Shown in pieces: positions 1-9,012 of a DNA stretch of 64,000 bases. Both the position numbers and the translations under genes were made by a program. The notes under the pieces are model-generated. The model did no database searches. It was given only the letters and a program-made list of their open reading frames with translations, and had not been told where the DNA came from. Origin of the DNA: Pseudomonas sp. A-1 (GTDB lineage Bacteria > Pseudomonadota > Gammaproteobacteria > Pseudomonadales > Pseudomonadaceae); contig NZ_SSTC01000009.1 of NCBI RefSeq assembly GCF_004801855.1, positions 1 through 64,000 on the forward strand. Direction: 5' to 3'. Position 1 is the first letter of the stretch. Every line of letters starts with the position of its first letter.

Positions 1-301
1 GGTTGGCGTTGTCGAACGGGTTGAGCATGCCGACCAGCACGGCGCCGGGCTGCATCAGCTGCAGCTCGTCGGCGTCGAGCGCGGCGACCTTGAGCACCAG
101 GCCGGCGCCGAGGGCTTCGGCGGCCGTGCCGATGCGCGCGCCGGCGGCGACATAGGCGTCGTCCGGGATGCTGGCGGCGACGCCGGCACCGGCCTGGACG
201 AGCACCTGGTGGCCCTGGCTGACGAGTTTCTTGACCGTTTCCGGCGTGGCGGCCACACGGGTCTCGCCGGGGTGGGTTTCGCGGGGAATACCGATGTGCA
301 T
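1..301 (-). CDS. pntA: NAD(P) transhydrogenase subunit alpha, N-terminal part
   Basis: The first 100 residues of the alpha subunit of the proton-translocating NAD(P) transhydrogenase, which exchanges hydride between NADH and NADP at the inner membrane. The reading starts MHIGIPRET and continues with TRVAATPETVKKL, the classic opening of the NAD-binding domain I shared with alanine dehydrogenase. The gene runs off the left edge of the window, so the rest, including the second part of the NAD domain, is not seen. A REP palindrome lies directly upstream, between it and the enoyl-CoA hydratase gene. In Pseudomonas the alpha chain is often split into two genes (pntAA/pntAB); the fragment cannot show which form this is. 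Confidence 0.87.
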   Translation of the reverse strand, partial: MHIGIPRETHPGETRVAATPETVKKLVSQGHQVLVQAGAGVAASIPDDAYVAAGARIGTAAEALGAGLVLKVAALDADELQLMQPGAVLVGMLNPFDNAN

Positions 302-338
302 TCCGCTCTCCTTGATTTCTGGGTCTTGACCCCGGCCC

Positions 339-394
339 GTAGGAGCGAATTCATTCGCCTGCCGGGGTATCCGGGCGAATGAATTCGCCCCTAC
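339..394. repeat. REP palindrome, copy 1
   Basis: Inverted repeat with arms of the type GGGCGAATTCATTCGCC and its complement, separated by about 12 bases. It is the first of seven copies of one dispersed family in the window. It lies in the gap between the enoyl-CoA hydratase stop and the transhydrogenase start. The left arm has one change (GTAGGAGCG instead of GTAGGGGCG). Confidence 0.9.
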
Positions 395-412
395 AACGGA
401 TTGATGTGCCGC

Positions 413-1180
413 TCAGCCGCGCTTGCGTCGGGCGTAGAAGGCGTCGATGGCCTCGACGAACTCGGGCCGCGCGGCGCAGTCGAGGAAGCCCCGGTGTTCG
501 GCGGCGAGCTGCTCGGCCAGTGGCTGTTGCAGGGACTGGCGCAGCAGACGCTTGAGATTGGCCAGCGCGTGCGGCGCCCGTCCGGCCAGACGCTCGGCCA
601 TCTCGTGGGTCGCTTCGGCCAGCTTCTCGGCCGCCACCACGCGGTTGAGCAGCCCCAGGCGCAGCGCCTCGGCGGCATCGAACGGCTCGGCCAGCAGGGC
701 GATTTCCAGCGCCTGGCGCAGGCCGAGCAGGCGCGACAGCGCCCAGGAAGCGCCGCCGTCGCAGTTGGTGGCAATGTCGGTGTAGGCGAAGCTGAAGCGC
801 GTGCCCTCGGCGGCGATGGCCAGGTCGGCGCCCAGCACCAGACTCATGCCGGCGCCGGCGGCGGCGCCGTGCACGCTGGCCAGCACCGGCTGGGGCATCT
901 CGGCGAGCAGCTGCACGGCCTGGTGCAGCGGGCGGATCAGCGCGTCGGCAGCCTCTACCGGCGCGGCGCGCATCGCGGCCAGGTCGCCGCCGGCCATGAA
1001 GGCGCGGCCGTTGCCGCTGAGCACGACGACGCGCACGGCGCTGTCGGCGGTCAGCGAATGGCAGGCCTCCAGCAGGGCATGGGCCAGATCGACACTCAGG
1101 GCATTGAGCACGTCCGGACGGTTGAAGCGCAGATGGGCGACGGCCCCGCTGCGCTCGACGAGCAGAGGTGAATCGGTCAT
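413..1180 (-). CDS. Enoyl-CoA hydratase/isomerase family protein
   Basis: A 255-residue crotonase-fold protein of usual length. Residues 61-70 (FMAGGDLAAM) and 105-112 (GAAAGAGM) form the two oxyanion-hole segments that hold the acyl-CoA thioester. The usual hydratase glutamate is not evident after the second segment, but Asp141 in CDGGASW matches the acid position of the PaaG-type isomerase subgroup. It may therefore be an enoyl-CoA isomerase or a PaaG-like enzyme rather than a straight hydratase. It lies just downstream of etfBA on the same strand, with a degenerate REP half-site between them, which fits a role in acyl-CoA oxidation. Substrate unknown. Confidence 0.85.
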   Translation of the reverse strand: MTDSPLLVERSGAVAHLRFNRPDVLNALSVDLAHALLEACHSLTADSAVRVVVLSGNGRAFMAGGDLAAMRAAPVEAADALIRPLHQAVQLLAEMPQPVLASVHGAAAGAGMSLVLGADLAIAAEGTRFSFAYTDIATNCDGGASWALSRLLGLRQALEIALLAEPFDAAEALRLGLLNRVVAAEKLAEATHEMAERLAGRAPHALANLKRLLRQSLQQPLAEQLAAEHRGFLDCAARPEFVEAIDAFYARRKRG

Positions 1181-1224
1181 GGCAGTCCCCCGGAATGGGT
1201 GCAGGGCAATCGCATGCCCGGTCT

Positions 1225-1250
1225 GTAAGGGCGAATTAGCTCGCCCCTAC
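1225..1250. repeat. Short degenerate REP-type palindrome
   Basis: GTAAGGGCGAATTAGCTCGCCCCTAC is a shortened hairpin related to the longer REP palindromes of the window: the outer arms GTAxGGGCGA and TCGCCCCTAC are kept and the inner ATTCATTC part is lost. It sits between the stop of etfA and the enoyl-CoA hydratase gene and could also act as a weak terminator or mRNA 3' end. Confidence 0.6.
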
Positions 1251-1265
1251 AGAGGGCCAGGTGTG

Positions 1266-2195
1266 TTAAAGCGCGCGCTCCAGCTCGGGCACGGCCTCGA
1301 ACAGGTCGGCGACCAGGCCGTAGTCGGCCACCTGGAAGATCGGCGCCTCCTCGTCCTTGTTGATCGCCACGATGACCTTGGAGTCCTTCATGCCGGCCAG
1401 ATGCTGGATCGCACCGCTGATGCCGACGGCCACGTACAGCTGCGGCGCGACTATCTTGCCGGTCTGGCCGACCTGCATGTCGTTGGGCACGAAGCCGGCG
1501 TCCACCGCCGCGCGTGAGGCGCCCACCGCGGCGCCGAGCTTGTCGGCCACGCCATACAGCAGCTGGAAGTTGTCGCCGTTCTGCATGCCGCGACCGCCGG
1601 AGACGACGATCTTCGAGCCGGTCAGTTCGGGGCGCTCGGACTTGGCGATTTCCTCGCCGACGAAGGCGGAAAGACCGGCATCGCTGACCGTGCCGACGGA
1701 CTCGATGGCGGCACTGCCGCCCTCGCCCGCCACCGGGTCGAAGCCGGTGGCGCGCACGCTGATCACCTTGACGGCAGCCGAAGACTGCACGGTGGCGATG
1801 GCGTTGCCGGCGTAGATCGGCCGCTGGAAGGTGTCGGCACTGACGACCTTGATGATCTCGGAGATCTGCTCGACGTCGAGCAACGCGGCGACGCGCGGCA
1901 GGTAGTTCTTGCCGTTGGTGGTGGCCGGGGCCAGCACGTGGCTGTAACCGCGAGCCAGCTCGACGATCAGCGGCGCCAGGTTCTCCGGCAGCTGGTGGGC
2001 GTAGGCGGCATCGTCGGCGAGCAGCACCTTGGCGACGCCCGCGACCTTGGCGGCGGCCTCGGCCACCGCGCCGCAACCGGCGCCTGCGACCAGCACATGG
2101 ACATCGCCACCGATCTGCAGGGCGGCGGCCACGGTATTCAGGGTGGCGGCAGCCAGGGCACTGTTGTTGTGTTCAGCGATTACCAGGATTGCCAT
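1266..2195 (-). CDS. etfA: Electron transfer flavoprotein subunit alpha
   Basis: A 309-residue alpha chain of the FAD-containing electron transfer flavoprotein. It passes electrons from acyl-CoA and other dehydrogenases to ETF:quinone oxidoreductase. It opens [14 protein letters not shown] and has the C-terminal FAD domain with [15 protein letters not shown] and [20 protein letters not shown]. The length is normal. The start follows the etfB stop by one base, and its ribosome site lies inside the end of etfB (AAGGTGATCTGAGATG), so the two are translationally coupled. Confidence 0.96.
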   Translation of the reverse strand: MAILVIAEHNNSALAAATLNTVAAALQIGGDVHVLVAGAGCGAVAEAAAKVAGVAKVLLADDAAYAHQLPENLAPLIVELARGYSHVLAPATTNGKNYLPRVAALLDVEQISEIIKVVSADTFQRPIYAGNAIATVQSSAAVKVISVRATGFDPVAGEGGSAAIESVGTVSDAGLSAFVGEEIAKSERPELTGSKIVVSGGRGMQNGDNFQLLYGVADKLGAAVGASRAAVDAGFVPNDMQVGQTGKIVAPQLYVAVGISGAIQHLAGMKDSKVIVAINKDEEAPIFQVADYGLVADLFEAVPELERAL

Positions 2196-2196
2196 C

Positions 2197-2946
2197 TCAG
2201 ATCACCTTCGCTTCGTTCTGCAGTTTCTCGACCAGTTCGGCCACCGACTTGACCTTGATGCCGGCGCTGCGCGCGGCCGGCGCCTCGACCTTGAGGGTCT
2301 TCACGGTCGAGGCGGTGGACACGCCCAGCGCCTCCGGAGTGACGGTTTCCAGCGGCTTCTTCTTGGCCTTCATGATGTTGGGCAAGGAGGCATAGCGCGG
2401 CTCGTTGAGGCGCAGGTCGGTGGTGACGATGGCCGGCAGCTTGAGGGCGACGGTCTGCAGGCCGCCGTCGATCTCGCGGGTCACCGTGGCCTTGCCCTCG
2501 GCGATCTCGACCTTCGAGGCGAAGGTGCCCTGGGCGAAGCCGGTCAGGGCGGCGAGCATCTGCCCGGTCTGGTTGTTGTCGCTGTCGATGGCCTGCTTGC
2601 CGAGGATGACCAGCTGCGGCTGTTCCTTGTCGACCAGCGCCTTGAGCAGCTTGGCGACGGCCAGCGAGCCCAGTTCGGCGTCGCTCTCGACCAGCACGGC
2701 GCGGTCGGCGCCGAGGGCCAGGGCGGTGCGCAGCTGCTCCTGGGCGGTGTTCGGACCGACGGAGACCACCACCACCTCGCTGGCGATGCCCTTTTCCTTG
2801 AGGCGCACCGCTTCCTCCACGGCGATCTCGCAGAAGGGATTGAGCGCCATCTTCACGTTGGCCAGATCGACGCCGCTGTTGTCCGCCTTGACCCGGACCT
2901 TGACGTTGTAATCGACCACGCGTTTCACGGGGACCAGGATTTTCAT
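2197..2946 (-). CDS. etfB: Electron transfer flavoprotein subunit beta
   Basis: A 249-residue beta chain of electron transfer flavoprotein, which binds AMP and docks on the alpha chain. It opens [20 protein letters not shown] and carries the beta-ETF signature around [21 protein letters not shown] ribosome site GGAGGTTGC directly precedes the ATG. It is the first gene of the etfBA pair. This looks like the housekeeping ETF, but its position beside a dehydrogenase-rich catabolic island means it could also serve that island. Confidence 0.96.
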   Translation of the reverse strand: MKILVPVKRVVDYNVKVRVKADNSGVDLANVKMALNPFCEIAVEEAVRLKEKGIASEVVVVSVGPNTAQEQLRTALALGADRAVLVESDAELGSLAVAKLLKALVDKEQPQLVILGKQAIDSDNNQTGQMLAALTGFAQGTFASKVEIAEGKATVTREIDGGLQTVALKLPAIVTTDLRLNEPRYASLPNIMKAKKKPLETVTPEALGVSTASTVKTLKVEAPAARSAGIKVKSVAELVEKLQNEAKVI

Positions 2947-3234
2947 GCAACCTCCAACGTATTTCGAGCAGTTGCATGGAGCCTATGGCGCAGGAACATC
3001 GGCGTGCATCGTTCACTTGAACTAGTGCATGCATGATGGTGCAGCACATATTCCCTGGAGTGTCACTCGGCATCGTCCATCAAGACTATGGGCAGATCGC
3101 GAGTCTGGATCTCTAATGTCGTTCGCGCGATTGAATACTCATAGTGCAGATGACGACCGGGCAGCAATATCAGTGCAAATCGGTCTTGGCGTCGTCTACC
3201 TGAACGATTGCCGAACAATCACAAAGGATGAAAC

Positions 3235-3975
3235 ATGCAAAGAGCCATTCTCCTGACCGTGCTGCTCTTTTCATCGATAGCAAGAGCCGCCCCCGCCACG
3301 CTCCAGCAAGTGCACGAGATACGCACCCATGGGTTCATGCTGTGCGCGAACCTGCTCGTCTATTACAACAACCAGGATCCGGCGGCCGCCTTCGACCCGG
3401 CGGCGCGCGAGGCCTATCGGCGGAATCTGCGCGGGCTCGACCCGCTGGTGACTGCGCTCGCAGACAAACCGGCGCTGGCCACGGCCCTGCAGGGGCTGAA
3501 GACCAGCATCGGCGAACTCGAGCAGCAGCCGGAAAATGCTCGCGTGCTCTATACATCGTCGCTGAATCCCGTGATGCACACCCAGAACGACCTCGACGAA
3601 GCTGCCGGCGCTGCCTATCGCGAGGCGGAGGAGAAAGATCCTGTAATTGCCAGCCTGCACCAGATGAGTCTTGATATGAGTCGCCTGCTGTTGATTCATC
3701 AGGGCAAGGGTTTCGACAATCTCGGTATTCGCTCGGTAGAACTGGATGAGCACAGCATCAATACAATCGATCGGCGCATCGGTTCGACCTATGAGAACCT
3801 GCTGAAACTCTCCCCCGAGATAAAGGCCGAACTGAATGAAGTGTGGAGAAACTACAGTTTCGTCCGTCAGCGCCTGAAGGCTGACGACAAGGGCGGCGTC
3901 TCCCGAAGTGCCAGCCTGTATCTGGGCAAGGGGGTGGAGATGCTCGACATGCTGGCCAGAAACGCTTCGCAGTAG
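3235..3975 (+). CDS. Exported protein of unknown function
   Basis: A 246-residue protein with a clear signal peptide (residues 1-18, cleavage likely after SSIARA). The mature part is mainly charged helices with several LxxL patterns, and has no lipobox, catalytic signature or membrane span. A helical periplasmic sensor-like or binding fold is possible, but I do not recognise the family. The ATG is chosen because AAAGGATG lies seven bases upstream and the signal peptide starts there. It stands alone, divergent from etfB and convergent with the first LuxR-type regulator. Confidence 0.7.
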   Translation: MQRAILLTVLLFSSIARAAPATLQQVHEIRTHGFMLCANLLVYYNNQDPAAAFDPAAREAYRRNLRGLDPLVTALADKPALATALQGLKTSIGELEQQPENARVLYTSSLNPVMHTQNDLDEAAGAAYREAEEKDPVIASLHQMSLDMSRLLLIHQGKGFDNLGIRSVELDEHSINTIDRRIGSTYENLLKLSPEIKAELNEVWRNYSFVRQRLKADDKGGVSRSASLYLGKGVEMLDMLARNASQ

Positions 3976-4092
3976 TCACCGACAGTTCCGAATGGCGCAG
4001 CGGCAGAGCAACCGAGCGATATCCAGGCCGCACTCCCTGTGCCGGCCTGGATCATGCTTGCGCTCCTGTCGTCGTTCTCGGCCAGTACGAAG

Positions 4093-5265
4093 TCAACCGA
4101 GGGTGGCGACGCTGCGCAGGATCAGGCGCACCAGCATGGTCTGGCGGGTCACGCCGGTCTTGGAGAAGGTCGAGCGCAGGTGCGCGCGGGCGGTGTTGCG
4201 GCTGATGCCCAGCTCGTCGGAGGCCTCGTCCAGGGTCAGGCCGTTGGCCAGCAGCAGGGAGATCTGCGCTTCCGAGGGGGTCAGGTCGAACAGCGCGCGG
4301 ACGATCTCCTGCGGCGGCCGCGACTCCTGCTCCGGGTCGCCGATGAAGATGGCCACAGCGGGGCATTGCTTCGACCCGCTCCACTCGCCTGGCGGCACCG
4401 AGCGCACCACGATGCCGAAGTCGGCGCGACCGGAGGGACGCTGCACGCGCATGGCCTCGACCACCGAGGGATTGCCGCTCTTCTGCGACAGCAGCGCCTG
4501 CTTGATCAGCTGGCGGAACTTCTGGCTGTCACGTGGCGTGCCGACCTGCAGCCCGTCGCTGACCAGTTTCACGCCGTCCTTCTCCTGCACCAGCTGCTCG
4601 GCGACCCGGTTCATCTGCAGCACCTTGCCGTCCGAATCGAGCAGGATGGTGCCGACGGCCATCTGGTCCACCGCGCCGGCGTACAGGTCGCGCTCGCTCT
4701 CGATGCGGTTCAGGCGCATATGCAGGATCATCGCCCGCTCCAGATGCGGCAGGAACAGGGTCAACAGGTCCTTGTCGGCCTGGTTGAACGGCGGATCGTT
4801 GCGCCCGCGACTGATGCGGATGCGGCACTGGGCGCCGTCCGCGGTGTTGATGTCGGCACCGAGCACATGGAACACGTCGGTCGGCTCCATGAAGCTCTTG
4901 TAGAAGTCCGAGTTCAGCCAGTCGTTGAGGGCGACGAACTCGGTGAGCGAGACCACCTGGCGGTTCGGCAGGTCGACGAAGGGGTCGAGGCGATAGAAGT
5001 GCTGGTGGTAGGAACTGGTGACCTCCTCCGAGGCTCCCGCGGTGGAGATGCTCAGGCCGTCCACGTGCTGGCTCGGCGGGCGCAGGATGAAGGTGGCGTA
5101 CTTGGAGGCCAGCAGGTCCTTGAGTTCGTCCAGGAAGGTGTTCCAGGGCACGGATTCCAGTGGGCCCTGATAGAGATGCCCGAGCATGTCGCCGAGGCGT
5201 TCCAGAGTGAGCGAAGCAGTCATGATGGGTGGCACTTTGTAATTGTTCTGGACGTTCTGCAGCAT
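4093..5265 (-). CDS. LuxR-family transcriptional regulator 1
   Basis: A 390-residue regulator. The C-terminal helix-turn-helix (DLTPSEAQISLLLANG, then ELGISRNTARAHLRSTFSKTG) is of the LuxR/FixJ type. The N-terminal 300 residues form a sensor region shared in layout with the other two LuxR-type proteins of the island (motif YQGPLESVPW). No autoinducer-domain or response-regulator signature is seen. Testosterone-type regulators of Comamonas (TeiR) have a similar size and layout, which is the basis for suggesting a steroid- or terpenoid-like inducer. The start at 5265 has AGAAGG nine bases upstream and gives a length matching the paralogues (387 and 398); an alternative start is 5223. Confidence 0.85.
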   Translation of the reverse strand: MLQNVQNNYKVPPIMTASLTLERLGDMLGHLYQGPLESVPWNTFLDELKDLLASKYATFILRPPSQHVDGLSISTAGASEEVTSSYHQHFYRLDPFVDLPNRQVVSLTEFVALNDWLNSDFYKSFMEPTDVFHVLGADINTADGAQCRIRISRGRNDPPFNQADKDLLTLFLPHLERAMILHMRLNRIESERDLYAGAVDQMAVGTILLDSDGKVLQMNRVAEQLVQEKDGVKLVSDGLQVGTPRDSQKFRQLIKQALLSQKSGNPSVVEAMRVQRPSGRADFGIVVRSVPPGEWSGSKQCPAVAIFIGDPEQESRPPQEIVRALFDLTPSEAQISLLLANGLTLDEASDELGISRNTARAHLRSTFSKTGVTRQTMLVRLILRSVATLG

Positions 5266-5451
5266 ATTACGGCCTTCTGAGCTGGCGCAATGAAACGGCC
5301 GGGCAGTCCGTCGCCCGCCCTCCTGACGCATTCCGGGCGGTACCGTGGCGGGACGTGCATGAGCCCGCCACGACACGTTCGAGCGATGGCCCTGCCCCGG
5401 CTGGAGCAAGACACCCGCGCCGCCATTCTCTCCTCGTCCCACGCTTTTGCC

Positions 5452-5470
5452 TTAGTCCGCTCGGACGTAG
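5452..5470 (+). promoter_or_regulatory. Dyad operator R0
   Basis: TTAGTCCGCTCGGACGTAG, core GTCCGCTCGGAC, 62 bases upstream of the SDR start at 5533 and in the same orientation as the gene. It also lies between this SDR and the divergent LuxR-type gene, so it could serve both. It is one of fourteen related sites in the window. Confidence 0.7.
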
Positions 5471-5532
5471 CGACGCCCCCGGCCGCCTGAAATAACGGCG
5501 GGATCTGGCAGACCAGCGAGGAGCGCACAGCC

Positions 5533-6366
5533 ATGCACCAACCCCAGCACCGCGTCGCGGTGATCACCGGCGCGGCCAGCGGCATCGGCCGCGGCCTGGC
5601 CGAACGGGCCATCATCGAGAGACTGCATCTGGTCCTCGCCGACCGCGACGGCGAGGCGCTCGAGCGCCTCGCGGCGCAGCTGCGCGAGCAGGGCGTGCAG
5701 GTGCTCACCCAGGTCACCGACGTGGCCGATGCGGCGCAGCTGGAGCGCCTGCGCGACGCCGCCGTGCAACGCTTCGGCGCGGTCGACCTGCTGTTCAACA
5801 ACGCCGGGGTGATGCAGACCGGCAGCTGCTGGGAACTCAGTGACGCGCAGTGGCAGCGCGCCCTGGCGGTCAACCTGGGCGGCGTGATCAATGGCGTCCG
5901 CGCCTTCCTGCCGCTGCTGCTGGCCCAGGGCCGCCCGGCCCACGTGGTCAACACCGCCTCCCTGGCCGGGCTGCTCAACAGCCCGTTCATGGCCGCCTAC
6001 AACGTCAGCAAGCAGGCGGTGGTGGCCCTCTCCGAGAGCCTGCACTACGAGCTGGCCGCGCTGAATGCGCCAGTCGGCGTCTCGGTGCTGTGCCCGGGGC
6101 CGGTGGCCAGCGAGATCATGACCTCCGATCAGGGCCAGGGCGCTGCCAGCGACCTGAACCGCCTGCTCGACGGACAGATCCGCCAGGGCATGAGCCCGGC
6201 CGAACTGGCCGAACTGGTGTTCGCCGCCATCGCCGAGAAACGCTTCTGGATCCTGCCGCACAAGGGTTTCAAGCCGGCGCTGCGCGCCCGGCTGCAGTCG
6301 GTGCTGGAGGAACGCAACCCGCAGTTCGATCCCTTCGACCCGCTAGGAGACGCCCATGTCGCTTGA
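5533..6366 (+). CDS. Short-chain dehydrogenase/reductase
   Basis: A 277-residue classical SDR. The cofactor motif TGAASGIG is at 12-19, NNAG follows in the middle, and the catalytic YNVSK is near residue 157. Its C-terminal tail (MSPAELAELVFAAIAEKRFWILPH) is longer than in FabG-type enzymes and typical of the subgroup acting on hydrophobic alcohols or ketones. GAGGAG precedes the ATG at a good distance. It overlaps the next gene by 11 bases, so both form an operon. Operator R0 lies just upstream. The actual substrate is unknown. Confidence 0.88.
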   Translation: MHQPQHRVAVITGAASGIGRGLAERAIIERLHLVLADRDGEALERLAAQLREQGVQVLTQVTDVADAAQLERLRDAAVQRFGAVDLLFNNAGVMQTGSCWELSDAQWQRALAVNLGGVINGVRAFLPLLLAQGRPAHVVNTASLAGLLNSPFMAAYNVSKQAVVALSESLHYELAALNAPVGVSVLCPGPVASEIMTSDQGQGAASDLNRLLDGQIRQGMSPAELAELVFAAIAEKRFWILPHKGFKPALRARLQSVLEERNPQFDPFDPLGDAHVA

Positions 6367-7279
6367 TCCGCAGATCGCCGCCCTGCTTGCGCAGATGGCC
6401 GCCCAGCCGGCCCCCGACTTCGCCCACCTGGATGCCGAGACCCTGCGCCAGGCCAGCGTCATGCCGCCGCTGTGCGCGCCGACGCCGCTGGCCGAGGTGC
6501 GCGAGCTGAGCGTCGCCGGCGCCACCGGCCCGCTGGCGGCTCGCCTGTACCGGCCGCAGGCGCAGTCCGGGCTGCCGCTGCTGGTGTTCTTCCACGGCGG
6601 CGGCTTCGTGCTCTGCGACCTCGACAGCCACGACGAGCTGTGCCGCCGCCTGGCCCTGCTCAGCGGCGCGGCGGTGGTGTCGGTGGACTACCGCCGCGCG
6701 CCCGAGGCGCGCTATCCGGCTGCCGCGCTGGACGCCTTCCACGCCCTGCGCGACCTGGCCGGACGCGGTACCGAGCTGCAGCTCGATACCCGCCGCCTGG
6801 CCGTGGCCGGCGACAGTGCCGGCGCCAACCTGGCCATCGCCGCCTGCCGCCAGGCCGCGCAGCAGGGCGGCCCGCGCGTCGCCTACCAGTGCCTGTTCTA
6901 CCCGGTCACCGACCTGCGCTGCGCCAGCGCGTCCTACGACGCCTTCACCGACGGCTACTTCCTCAGCCGGGCGATGATGGAGTGGTTCCGCGCCCAGTAC
7001 CTGGAACGGGCCGAGCAGGCCGAGGAGCCGCTGGCCTCGCCGCTGCTCGCCGACGACCTGGCGCAATTGCCGCCGACTACCCTGCTCAGCGCCGAGTTCG
7101 ACCCGCTGCGCGACGAGGGCGAGGCCTTCGCCGAGCGTCTGCGCGACGCCGGGGTGGCGGTGCGTCTGCAGCGGGCGTCCGGCATGATCCACGGCTTCAT
7201 CAGCTTCGCCCCGCTGGTCGAGGGTGCCGCCGCGGCGCTCGAGCTGGCCGCGGCCGACCTGCGCAACGCGCTGGCGTAG
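6356..7279 (+). CDS. Alpha/beta hydrolase of the hormone-sensitive-lipase family
   Basis: A 307-residue esterase. HGGG at 80-83 forms the oxyanion hole and GDSAG around Ser154 is the nucleophile elbow. EFDPLRDEG supplies the acid and GMIHGF the histidine, completing the triad. This family hydrolyses short to medium acyl esters and lactones. Translation is probably coupled to the upstream SDR (11-base overlap, TAGGAGAC as ribosome site). A dehydrogenase-esterase pair of this kind suits a pathway that makes esters or lactones by Baeyer-Villiger oxidation, and such a monooxygenase is encoded at 40505. Confidence 0.92.
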   Translation: MSLDPQIAALLAQMAAQPAPDFAHLDAETLRQASVMPPLCAPTPLAEVRELSVAGATGPLAARLYRPQAQSGLPLLVFFHGGGFVLCDLDSHDELCRRLALLSGAAVVSVDYRRAPEARYPAAALDAFHALRDLAGRGTELQLDTRRLAVAGDSAGANLAIAACRQAAQQGGPRVAYQCLFYPVTDLRCASASYDAFTDGYFLSRAMMEWFRAQYLERAEQAEEPLASPLLADDLAQLPPTTLLSAEFDPLRDEGEAFAERLRDAGVAVRLQRASGMIHGFISFAPLVEGAAAALELAAADLRNALA

Positions 7280-7284
7280 TACCT

Positions 7285-7340
7285 GTAGGGGCGAATTCAT
7301 TCGCCAAAATGCCCCGCAAGGCGAATGAATTCGCCCCTAC
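7285..7340. repeat. REP palindrome, copy 2
   Basis: Inverted repeat with arms GTAGGGGCGAATTCATTCGC and complement, directly after the stop of the esterase gene. Both arms are intact. It is followed by a perfect terminator hairpin, so the convergent genes are separated by two different hairpins. Confidence 0.92.
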
Positions 7341-7370
7341 AGACGCACAGCCCGATCCGCCAGAGCCACA

Positions 7371-7413
7371 AAGCACAACGCCCGCCCTGATCTTCAGGGC
7401 GGGCGTTGTGCTT
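7371..7413. terminator. Bidirectional terminator hairpin
   Basis: Perfect 20-base arms (7371-7390 and 7394-7413) with a three-base loop. The stem is GC-rich in the middle and AT-rich outside, between the convergent esterase gene and the SDR gene ending at 7422. It lacks a long T run, so strength as an intrinsic terminator is inferred from the stem. Confidence 0.8.
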
Positions 7414-7421
7414 CAGCCGGT

Positions 7422-8186
7422 TCAGCGCTGCGACGAGATGTTGCCGCCGTCCACCACGATCTCCGCAGCGTTGATGTAGCTGGCCTCGTCCGAGAGCAGG
7501 AAGCGCACCACCCGGCCCAGCTCCTCGGGCTGGCCGAGGCGGCCGAGCAGGATGCGTCGCTCGAACATGCCCGGATGGGCCTCGGCGATCGGCGCGACCA
7601 TCGGCGTGAGGATCTGCCCCGGCGACACCGAGTTGACGCGGATGCCGTCGGCGCCGAGGGCGTCGGCCATCGAGCGCACCATCGACAGCATGCCGCCCTT
7701 GGAGGCGCTGTAGGACGGGATCAGGCCGTTGCCCAGGGTCGCGTTGATCGAGGCGATGCCGACCACGGAGGAACCGGGATTGGCGCGCAGGTCCGGCAGC
7801 ATGGCCTGCACCAGCAGGGCCATGGCGCGCAGGTTGACGTTCAGCACCGCGTCCCAGCGCGCCGCGGTGAGCCCTTCCAGGCCGCTCTGGTCGACCACCC
7901 CGGCGGCGTGCACCAGGCCGCCCGGCGCACCCAGCTCGGCGCGGGTGCGCGCCAGCGCCGGGGCGATGGCGTCGGCGTCGCACAGGTCGATGCCGACGCC
8001 CAGGCACGCCACCGCGTACTGCTCGGCCAGGCGCGCGGCCACGGCCTGCGCCTTCTCCTCCTGCAGGTCCCAGATGGCGACCGGGCGGCCCACCGCGGCC
8101 AAGGCCTCGGCGCAGGCTTCGCCGATGCCGGAAGCTCCGCCGGTGACCAGTACCGGGCTGGCCGGCGAGTTCAACAGATTGTGCAT
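7422..8186 (-). CDS. Short-chain dehydrogenase/reductase
   Basis: A 254-residue SDR with TGGASGIG at the cofactor site, HAAG in place of NNAG, and the catalytic YSASK. The C-terminus ends with INAAEIVVDGGN, typical of FabG-like enzymes. It is the last gene of a four-gene minus-strand operon (flavin reductase, SDR, SDR, SDR) that probably starts at operator R1. The gap to the previous gene is two bases, so the SDRs are tightly packed. Three SDRs in a row suggest sequential or stereospecific oxidations on one ring system; the substrate is not visible from sequence. Confidence 0.88.
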   Translation of the reverse strand: MHNLLNSPASPVLVTGGASGIGEACAEALAAVGRPVAIWDLQEEKAQAVAARLAEQYAVACLGVGIDLCDADAIAPALARTRAELGAPGGLVHAAGVVDQSGLEGLTAARWDAVLNVNLRAMALLVQAMLPDLRANPGSSVVGIASINATLGNGLIPSYSASKGGMLSMVRSMADALGADGIRVNSVSPGQILTPMVAPIAEAHPGMFERRILLGRLGQPEELGRVVRFLLSDEASYINAAEIVVDGGNISSQR

Positions 8187-8188
8187 TG

Positions 8189-8998
8189 TTATTCTCCTCT
8201 GAGTTCGCTGGATGTCTGCGAGGTGTAATCGGTGGCGCCCACGTTAAGTTCGCAGGTCTTGCCGCCGTCGACCACCAGGCTCTGCCCGGTGATGTAGGAA
8301 GAAGCGTCCGAGGCCAGGAAGAGGATGGCATTGGCCACCTCGACCGGCTCGCCGATGCGCCGCAGCGGCACGGAGCGGGCGGTGCCGGCGATCATCTGCT
8401 CGCTGCGCAGCGCCTCGCTGGTGCCCTCGCTCCATACCACGCCGGGGATCACCACGTTGACGCGGATGTTCTCGGCGGCGCCCTCCAGGGCCGCCGCGCG
8501 GCTGAAGTTGAGCACGCCGGCCTTGGCCGCGCCGTAGGCGGACAGGCCGGGGCTGCCGAGCAGGCCGACCACCGAGCCGAGGTTGACGATGGAACCGCCG
8601 CGGCCAGCCATGGCGCGGAACGCCGCGCGGGTGCCGAAGAAGGCCACGTCCAGGCTGCCGCGCAGGCTGCGCTGCCAGTCCTCGGTGCTCAGCTGGGCCA
8701 GCGGGCCCCAGGTGTAGTTGACGGCGTTGTTGACCATCACGTCGAGCTGGCCGAAACGCTCGACGGTGCGCGCCACCGCGCGGTCGATGGCCTGCTCGTC
8801 GGTGACGTCGGCCTGCACCCAGTCGGCCTCGCCGCCGGCCGCGCGGATCTTCTCCACCACGGCCTCCAGCGGTGCCTGGCGGCGGCCGCAGACCATCACC
8901 TTCGCGCCCTGGGCGGCGAACAGTTGCGCGGCGGCCGCGCCGATGCCGGTGCCGGCGCCGCTGATCAGCGCCACCCTGTCTTGCATGCTTGCAGTCAT
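8189..8998 (-). CDS. Short-chain dehydrogenase/reductase
   Basis: A 269-residue SDR starting at MTASMQDR, which has AAGGAGA upstream. The longer open frame upstream of this point is not used. The cofactor motif is SGAGTGIG and the catalytic pair is YGAAK. The NNAG motif reads NNAVNY, a change at a position that supports the central beta sheet and is uncommon. It ends with a tail of about 20 residues after VVDGG that other SDRs of the window lack. Middle member of the operon running from 10434 to 7422. Confidence 0.87.
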   Translation of the reverse strand: MTASMQDRVALISGAGTGIGAAAAQLFAAQGAKVMVCGRRQAPLEAVVEKIRAAGGEADWVQADVTDEQAIDRAVARTVERFGQLDVMVNNAVNYTWGPLAQLSTEDWQRSLRGSLDVAFFGTRAAFRAMAGRGGSIVNLGSVVGLLGSPGLSAYGAAKAGVLNFSRAAALEGAAENIRVNVVIPGVVWSEGTSEALRSEQMIAGTARSVPLRRIGEPVEVANAILFLASDASSYITGQSLVVDGGKTCELNVGATDYTSQTSSELRGE

Positions 8999-9012
8999 TG
9001 TTGTTCTCCTTG